From positions 5,938,001 through 6,002,000 of the forward strand of contig NZ_JAVDYB010000001.1 of the NCBI RefSeq assembly GCF_031458235.1: a stretch of 64,000 nt of DNA, read 5' to 3'. Both the position numbers and the translations under genes were made by a program. Source of the DNA: Catenuloplanes atrovinosus. Its GTDB lineage: Bacteria > Actinomycetota > Actinomycetes > Mycobacteriales > Micromonosporaceae. Within the stretch, counting starts at the first letter, position 1, and each line of letters starts with the position of its first letter. The notes beneath the pieces were generated by a model, which was not told the origin of the DNA, did not search any database, and saw nothing but the letters and a program-made list of their open reading frames with translations. This document shows positions 57,933 through 64,000 of this stretch, piece after piece.

Positions 57933-58736
57933 CTACTTGCGCAGCATGCGGCTCATCCGGCGGGAGGCGGCCCAGAGGCAGAAAATCAACATCACCAGCA
58001 GGTACGCCACGTCGAGCGCCTGGATCCAGCCGAGGTCGCCGGCGGTGATGCCGCGGATCAGGTCGACCGCGCGGTAGAGCGGCGTGACCTCGACGATCCA
58101 GCGGAGCACTGCCGGGTAGGCCGTGGCCGGGACGAACGTGCCGGAGAAGAGGAACAGCGCGAACTGGATGGTGCCGATCAGGTCGAAGTCCTGCCAGCCG
58201 CGCAGCCAGGTGGCGGTCAGCATGCCGACCGCGCCGAACGCGAAGCCGATCAGCACGGTCGCGGGCAGCGCGAGCAGCGCCCGCCACGGGCTGGTCAGGT
58301 CCATGGCGATCATGACGGTCAGGAACGACCCGGCGTAGAGCGCGCCGCGGGCCATCGCCCAGCTCAGCTCGCCGAGCGCGACCTCCATCGGGCCGACCGG
58401 GGTGGCCAGGACGCTGTCGTACAGCTTCCAGAACTTCATCTTGCCGAAGAAGTTGAACGTGGTCTCGGTCAGCGCGCCGGTCATCGCGGACGCGGCGAGC
58501 ATGGCCGGGGCGACGAACGCGGCGTAGCCGACCACCGTGCCGTCCGGCAGCGTCATGTCGCCGACCAGCGCGCCGACGCCGATGCCGATGGAGAAGAGGT
58601 AGAGGAACGGCTCGAGCGCGCCGGACGCGAACACGAGCCAGCCGACGCTGCGCAGCGCGACGACGTTGCGGCCGGCCACGGCCAGGACGCGTCCGCCGGA
58701 GCCGGCGAGGCGGGGCACCGCGAGCGTGGTGAGCAT
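57933..58736 (-). CDS. ABC-2 type exporter permease (DrrB/NodJ-like), second subunit
   Basis: 267 aa from ATG 58736. Six helices; ABC2_membrane pattern with FGKMKFWKLYDSVLATPVGP and LFLFSGTFVPATAYPAVLRW. Starts 2 bp after the preceding permease stop. With 58739-59488 and the ATPase it makes a heteromeric exporter for a lipid, lipo-oligosaccharide or drug. Confidence 0.92.
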   Translation of the reverse strand: MLTTLAVPRLAGSGGRVLAVAGRNVVALRSVGWLVFASGALEPFLYLFSIGIGVGALVGDMTLPDGTVVGYAAFVAPAMLAASAMTGALTETTFNFFGKMKFWKLYDSVLATPVGPMEVALGELSWAMARGALYAGSFLTVMIAMDLTSPWRALLALPATVLIGFAFGAVGMLTATWLRGWQDFDLIGTIQFALFLFSGTFVPATAYPAVLRWIVEVTPLYRAVDLIRGITAGDLGWIQALDVAYLLVMLIFCLWAASRRMSRMLRK

Positions 58737-58738
58737 GA

Positions 58739-59487
58739 TCAGACCCCCAGCCGCCGGTGGAAGCGGTGCGCCGCCAGCGCGGTCCCGGCGGCGGCCCAGA
58801 GCGCGAGGTAGAGCAGGTGCCCGGTGAGCGACCAGTCCGGAGCCCGGCCGAGCGTGGCGGCGCGGCTCAGGTCGGCCGCGTGCCACAGCGGTGTGGCGTA
58901 GGCCAGCCAGCGCAGCGCGACCGGGAGCGTGTCGACCGGGAAGAAGACGCCGGCGAAGAGCGTCATCGGCAGGACCGCGAACCTCATCAGCAGGCTCAGC
59001 CACACCTCGCCGGGCACGGACACCGTGTACGCGAAGACGGGAGCGGCCACGGCGAGGCCGAGCAGCGCGCCGATCGGCAGGCAGGCCACCGCCCACGGCG
59101 ACCGCAGCGCCCCGAACACCGCGCCGACCAGGAGGAACGCGCCGACGCCCGCGGTCACCCGGAACAGCACGAACAGCAGGTGGCCGCCGAACACGTCCGC
59201 GGGCCGCAGCGGCGTGGCGGCCTGCGCGGAGTAGGTCTTCATCCACTCCATGTTGGCCATCACCGGCCAGGTGGCCTCGCTCAGCGCGATCTGCAGTGCG
59301 GTGGCGGCGAGCAGGCCGGGGACGAGGAAGTGCAGGTAGGAGACGCCGTCGACGCCGCCCTGGACGTAACCGCCGACGCCCAGGCCGAAGCCGACCACGG
59401 TGAGCAGCGGGACGACGAACGAGCCGAACACGGAGCCGCGCCAGTTGCGCGCGAACTCGGCCAGATGGAACTCGAAGGCGGCGGTCA

Positions 59488-59488
<1 letters not shown>
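58739..59488 (-). CDS. ABC-2 type exporter permease (DrrB/NodJ-like), first subunit
   Basis: 249 aa from ATG 59488, sharing one base with the ATPase stop (TGATG). Six helices; MANMEWMKTYSAQAATPLRP and FAGVFFPVDTLPVALRWLAY mark the ABC2 core. Paralogous to the next gene. Confidence 0.92.
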
Positions 59489-60411
<923 letters not shown>

Positions 60412-60452
60412 GCCACGACCCTAGACCGGGGGTACGACAGATTCCGACGCAT

Positions 60453-60977
60453 TTACCGGGGTGTGGCCGCCTCCGCGTCGCGCCGGGCGTGCGCGACCAG
60501 GTCGTCGGTCCGCGCGCGCACCTCGTCGTCGATCGGCGTGCCGGTGTCGTACCGCACGGTCCATCGCAGACCGTCCACGCCGCTCACCCGGCGCGCCACC
60601 ACCCGGACGCCGCCGCCGGGCAGCGGGTGGTGGTGGGTGATCGCCACCGACTTGGTCACGCGCACCTGCACCTGGTGCGGCACGTGGCCGGGCGCGAGCA
60701 GCAGCGTGGAGATCGCCGGCTCGTCGACCACCACGGCGTACCCCTCGCGCTCCTCCGCGACCCGGCCGGCGATGACGGTGAGCTCACGGCCGGACCAGAC
60801 CGCCTTGAGGATCTCGTGCCAGCCGAGCCGGTGCAGGCCGGGCAGCCAGAGCCCGCGGTTGGTGGCCACCACCACGCCCTCGGTGGACGTGCTGGCCCAG
60901 GTGAGGATGCGCTCGTCCCGGTCGAGCACGGGGCGCAGCGCGGCCGGCGGGCGCGACCGGCGAAGGAAACCGAACAC
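60453..60977 (-). CDS. Conserved hypothetical protein beside dnaG
   Basis: 174 aa: short basic start (MFGFLRRSRPPA), then beta-strand-rich PH-like core (RILTWASTSTEGVVVATNRG; LWLPGLHRLGWHEILKAVWS) and a helical end. No catalytic motif. Lies 1 bp after the dnaG stop and is probably co-transcribed. Seen next to dnaG in other actinobacteria as far as I recall. Function unknown. Confidence 0.75.
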   Translation of the reverse strand: MFGFLRRSRPPAALRPVLDRDERILTWASTSTEGVVVATNRGLWLPGLHRLGWHEILKAVWSGRELTVIAGRVAEEREGYAVVVDEPAISTLLLAPGHVPHQVQVRVTKSVAITHHHPLPGGGVRVVARRVSGVDGLRWTVRYDTGTPIDDEVRARTDDLVAHARRDAEAATPR

Positions 60978-60978
60978 C

Positions 60979-62838
60979 TCACAACCCCCCGACGGCCTGC
61001 TCGCGCAGGGCGCGCGCGTGTTGTTCCAGCGACAGCAGTTCCCCGAAGAGCGCGAAGTACTCGTCCTTGTTGGCCACCGGGTTGATCCGCTGCACCTTGG
61101 ACTTGAGGTCCGCTATCCGGGCGGTCACGGAGGCGGACTGCAGCCGGGCCAGCGTGACCGCGACGTACTGCGGGTCGGGGTCGCGGTCGACCCGCAGCGG
61201 CTCCACCGCCAGCTCGCTGACCAGCGCCTTCGCGCCGAGGTCGTCGCAGAGGTCGCGGACCTTCTCGATCCAGACCACGCCGCCACCGGCCGCGGACGTG
61301 GTGCCGCCGGCGTCCGCCACCGCGCCGCGCAGCACCACGTGCACCGGGTCGGTGAAGTGGGTGGCGTCCAGCGCGTCGAACATCGGGCCGGCCAGCACCG
61401 GCTCCTGCAGCGCGAGCTTCAGCGCCTCGCGCTCCACCTGGAGCTGCGGCGCGGACGTGGGTCGCGGGGCGGGCCGACGGCGGCCGTCCTCCGGCGCGGC
61501 CCCACCGGCGCGGCGGACCGCATGCTCCACCTCGGGCATGTCCATGCCCAGGTCGTCGGCGAGCTTGCGAGTGTAGCCGGGGCGCATCGAGCGGTCCTTG
61601 ATCTGCGCGACCAGCGGCGCGGTGGAGCGCAGCGCGGCGACCCGGCCCTCCACGGTGTCCAGATCGTATTGATTCATGATTGACCGGAGCGCGAACGCGA
61701 TCATCGGCTCGCGCGCGGCCACCAGGTCGCGCACGGCCAGGTCGCCGCGGTGCAGGCGCAGCTCGCACGGGTCCATGCCGTTCGGGCTGACCGCGATGAA
61801 CGTTTGCGCCACGAACCGCTGGTCGTCGGAGAACGCGCGCATCGCCGCCTTCTGACCGGCCGCGTCGCCGTCGAAGGTGAAGATGATCTCGCCACCCAGG
61901 TCGTTCGCGTCCATCAGCAGCCGGCGCAGCACCTTGATGTGGTCCTCGCCGAACGCGGTGCCGCAGGTCGCCACCGCGGTCGGCACACCGGCCAGGTGAC
62001 AGGCCATCACGTCGGTGTAGCCCTCGACGATCACGGCGCGACTCTCCCGCGCGATGTCCCGTTTCGCGTGGTCGATGCCGTAGAGCACGTGCGACTTCTT
62101 GTAGAGCGGCGTCTCCGGCGTGTTCAGGTACTTCGGTCCGTCATCGTCGTCGAACAACCTGCGCGCGCCGAACCCGATGACGTCGCCGCTGATGTCCCTG
62201 ATCGGCCAGAGCAGCCGCCGCCGGAACCGGTCGATCAGCGAACCGGACCGCGCCGGGCGGGACAGCCCGGCCGTGACCAGTTCGTCCGCGGTGTAGCCCT
62301 TCTGCCGCAGGTGCCGGGTCAGCGGGTCCCAGCCCTCGGGGGCGAACCCGCAGCCGTACGCCTCCGCGTGCTCGCGCCCGAAACCGCGCTGGGCCAGGAA
62401 CTCGCGCGCCGCCCGCGCGCCCGGCGTGATCAGCTGGGCCCGGTAGAAGTCGGCCGCGTCCGCGTGCGCCGCGATCAGCCGCTGCCGCTGCCCGGGCTGC
62501 TGCCGGGGACCGGACGGGCGGCCGCCGGGCGTCTCCTCGTACCGCAGTTGGATGCCGGCCCGGCCGGCCAGCCGCTCGACCGACTCGACGAACGTCAGGT
62601 GGTCCGCGTCGATCAGGAACTTGATCGCATCGCCGCCCTTGCCGCAGCCGTGGCAGAAGTAGACGTTGCGCGCCGGCGAGACCGTGAACGACGGCGTCTT
62701 CTCGTCGTGGAACGGGCAGAGTCCCTTCAGGTTGCCGCCGCCGGCCGACTTCAGGGTGACGGTCTCGGAGATCACGTCGGCGATCGCCGTCCGCTCACGC
62801 ACCAGCGCGATGTCCTCGTCCCGAATCCTGCCGGCCAT
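60979..62838 (-). CDS. dnaG: DNA primase
   Basis: 619 aa from ATG 62838 (MAGRIRDEDI); longer frame upstream adds a non-conserved low-complexity start. CHC2 zinc ribbon: Cys41, His44, Cys62, Cys65. TOPRIM core with EGYTDVMACH and TFDGDAAGQKA, then the DnaB-binding C-terminal region. Synthesises RNA primers at the replication fork. Confidence 0.98.
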   Translation of the reverse strand: MAGRIRDEDIALVRERTAIADVISETVTLKSAGGGNLKGLCPFHDEKTPSFTVSPARNVYFCHGCGKGGDAIKFLIDADHLTFVESVERLAGRAGIQLRYEETPGGRPSGPRQQPGQRQRLIAAHADAADFYRAQLITPGARAAREFLAQRGFGREHAEAYGCGFAPEGWDPLTRHLRQKGYTADELVTAGLSRPARSGSLIDRFRRRLLWPIRDISGDVIGFGARRLFDDDDGPKYLNTPETPLYKKSHVLYGIDHAKRDIARESRAVIVEGYTDVMACHLAGVPTAVATCGTAFGEDHIKVLRRLLMDANDLGGEIIFTFDGDAAGQKAAMRAFSDDQRFVAQTFIAVSPNGMDPCELRLHRGDLAVRDLVAAREPMIAFALRSIMNQYDLDTVEGRVAALRSTAPLVAQIKDRSMRPGYTRKLADDLGMDMPEVEHAVRRAGGAAPEDGRRRPAPRPTSAPQLQVEREALKLALQEPVLAGPMFDALDATHFTDPVHVVLRGAVADAGGTTSAAGGGVVWIEKVRDLCDDLGAKALVSELAVEPLRVDRDPDPQYVAVTLARLQSASVTARIADLKSKVQRINPVANKDEYFALFGELLSLEQHARALREQAVGGL

Positions 62839-62959
62839 CCCCGCCGCACCTCCCGCTCCGCGCGCCCCGGTCCCGACCCCCACGGTCACAACCATCAGAG
62901 CGTTCCAAGGGTACGGCGGGAGCCGCGCGACCCGGAGGGGCCAGTCGGCGGTTTCGTCC

Positions 62960-64000
62960 TCAGGTGAGCGCGCGGTGCCAGGAGACGGCGGCCGGATCGG
63001 TGAGCGACGCCACCTGATCGATCACCACGCGCAGCCGCGCGGCGTCGTCCGGCGCGGCCCGCCAGATCGGCGCGAACACCGGGTCCAGCCCTTCCGGCGC
63101 GCGCACGGCCAGCACGTGCACCAGCCGGGTGAGCGCCTCCCGCTGCCGCTCCTGCTCGGCCGCCGCGCCGGGGCGGCGCATCACGTACCGCAACGCCATG
63201 CCCTTCAGCAGCGCGCACCGGATGCGCACGTCGCGCGGGACGATCAGGTCCGCGGCGTACCGGCGCAGGGATCGTGATCCGAAGCCCTCGACCGTGGCCT
63301 CGACCGGCGCGGCGACCAGCCGCCCGGTCAGCACGCTGGTCATCCGCTTGAGCGCGATCTGCGCGCGGTGGCTGCCGTCGTAGGCCAGCACCGGCGCCAG
63401 CAGCGGCCCGGCCAGCAGCTCGGACAGCGCGGCACCGAGCAGGTCGACCGGCTCCTCGGAGTAGACGCCGGACACGTCGGCGCAGAGCGCGGCCCGCTCG
63501 TCGGCGTCCACGGCCAGCCGCTCCAGGTCGATGTAGCCGCCGTGGATGCCGTCCTCCAGGTCGTGCACGGAGTACGCCACGTCGTCCGCCCAGTCCATCA
63601 CCTGGGCCTCCAGCGACTTCCGCTCGGGCTCCGGGGCGTGCTTCCGTACCCACTCGAAGACCGGCAGGTCGTCGGCGTAGACGCCGAACTTGCGGCGCAC
63701 GCCGTCCCGGCGCCACGGGTACTTGCAGGTGGCGTCCAGCGAGGCGCGGGTCAGATTGAGCCCGGCGCCCTCGACCTTCGCCTCCAGCCGGGTCAGCACG
63801 CGCAGCGTCTGCGCGTTCCCCTCGAAGCCGCCGCACGCGCCCGCGACCGCGTCCAGCGCGGCCTCGCCGTTGTGCCCGAACGGCGGGTGGCCCAGGTCGT
63901 GGGCGAGCCCGGCCACGTCCACCACGTCCGGGTCACAGCCGAGGCGCTCGCCCATCTCGCGGGCGATCTGCGCCACCTCCAGCGAGTGGGTGAGCCGGGT
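62960..64000 (-). CDS. dgt: dGTPase-like deoxynucleoside triphosphate triphosphohydrolase (5' end beyond window)
   Basis: 347 codons visible; the N terminus is cut at base 64000. HD-domain metal motifs: TRLTHSLEVAQ (His) and AGLAHDLGHPPFGHNGE (HD), later MDWADDVAYSVHDLEDG with the third and fourth ligands. Splits dNTPs to deoxynucleoside and tripolyphosphate, keeping dNTP pools low. The neighbourhood with dnaG is typical of actinobacteria. Confidence 0.95.
   Translation of the reverse strand, partial: TRLTHSLEVAQIAREMGERLGCDPDVVDVAGLAHDLGHPPFGHNGEAALDAVAGACGGFEGNAQTLRVLTRLEAKVEGAGLNLTRASLDATCKYPWRRDGVRRKFGVYADDLPVFEWVRKHAPEPERKSLEAQVMDWADDVAYSVHDLEDGIHGGYIDLERLAVDADERAALCADVSGVYSEEPVDLLGAALSELLAGPLLAPVLAYDGSHRAQIALKRMTSVLTGRLVAAPVEATVEGFGSRSLRRYAADLIVPRDVRIRCALLKGMALRYVMRRPGAAAEQERQREALTRLVHVLAVRAPEGLDPVFAPIWRAAPDDAARLRVVIDQVASLTDPAAVSWHRALT

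Overview
The window is very GC-rich DNA from an actinomycete, most likely Micromonosporaceae (Actinoplanes/Catenuloplanes-like). The support is GTG starts, actinobacterial families throughout (Eis-like acetyltransferase, maltokinase-cap protein, mycosin with WxG/YxxxE secretion substrates, alditol oxidase) and a housekeeping block with dnaG and a dGTPase. Genus assignment is inference. Both window ends cut a gene.

Layout. 0-9 kb: Eis-like 3' end, a DUF218-like ORF, a maltokinase-cap protein, a Peripla_BP_6 protein, then a LacI regulator and a secreted GH81 beta-1,3-glucanase with two LacI-type operators at its promoter, and a lipoprotein. 9-10.3 kb: a conserved unknown protein (9107-9841) followed by two tandem RNA elements that look like circularly permuted tRNAs inside long hairpins (Y-RNA-like). 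10.3-15.5 kb: cutinase, DedA, NarL-type two-component system, IMPase-MarR operon, and a miniature amidohydrolase without its catalytic barrel. 15.5-19.6 kb: accessory island with a SUKH protein and two abutting IS110-type units sharing both ends; one carries the transposase, the other an ABM-AraC gene pair. 20-27 kb: operon of a secreted Asp-box propeller protein plus a complete CUT1-type sugar ABC importer. 27-30 kb: P-loop kinase, GNAT, membrane protein.

30.5-42.6 kb (all minus strand) is the most notable block: a Cas4/AddB-like nuclease with Fe-S cysteines, an unrecognised 509-aa protein, a UPF1-like SF1 helicase, and JetA-JetB-JetC of a Wadjet-type SMC system (TIGR02677/02678/02680), followed by a SWIM zinc-finger protein. 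I see no JetD nuclease. Two junctions in this block, and one at 54.4 kb, hold the same intercistronic repeat, which encodes a micro-ORF of 25n+25 codons joined to both neighbours by ATGA stop/start overlaps.

42.6-48.4 kb: a PET-hydrolase-like polyester hydrolase, maltose O-acetyltransferase, GGDEF-EAL protein, BrkB/YihY protein and YtxH protein. 48.6-49.6 kb: tRNA-Asn and tRNA-Met(CAT) flanking a pyrimidine-rich tract. 49.8-57.8 kb: two copies of a PE/PPE-like pair of type VII secretion substrates, a mycosin, and between them an ADP-ribosylglycohydrolase and an alditol oxidase. 57.9-64 kb: DrrAB/NodIJ-like ABC exporter, a small hypothetical protein, dnaG and the 3' part of a dGTPase gene. A ~70-bp intergenic repeat occurs three times (3.6, 30.5, 44.5 kb).
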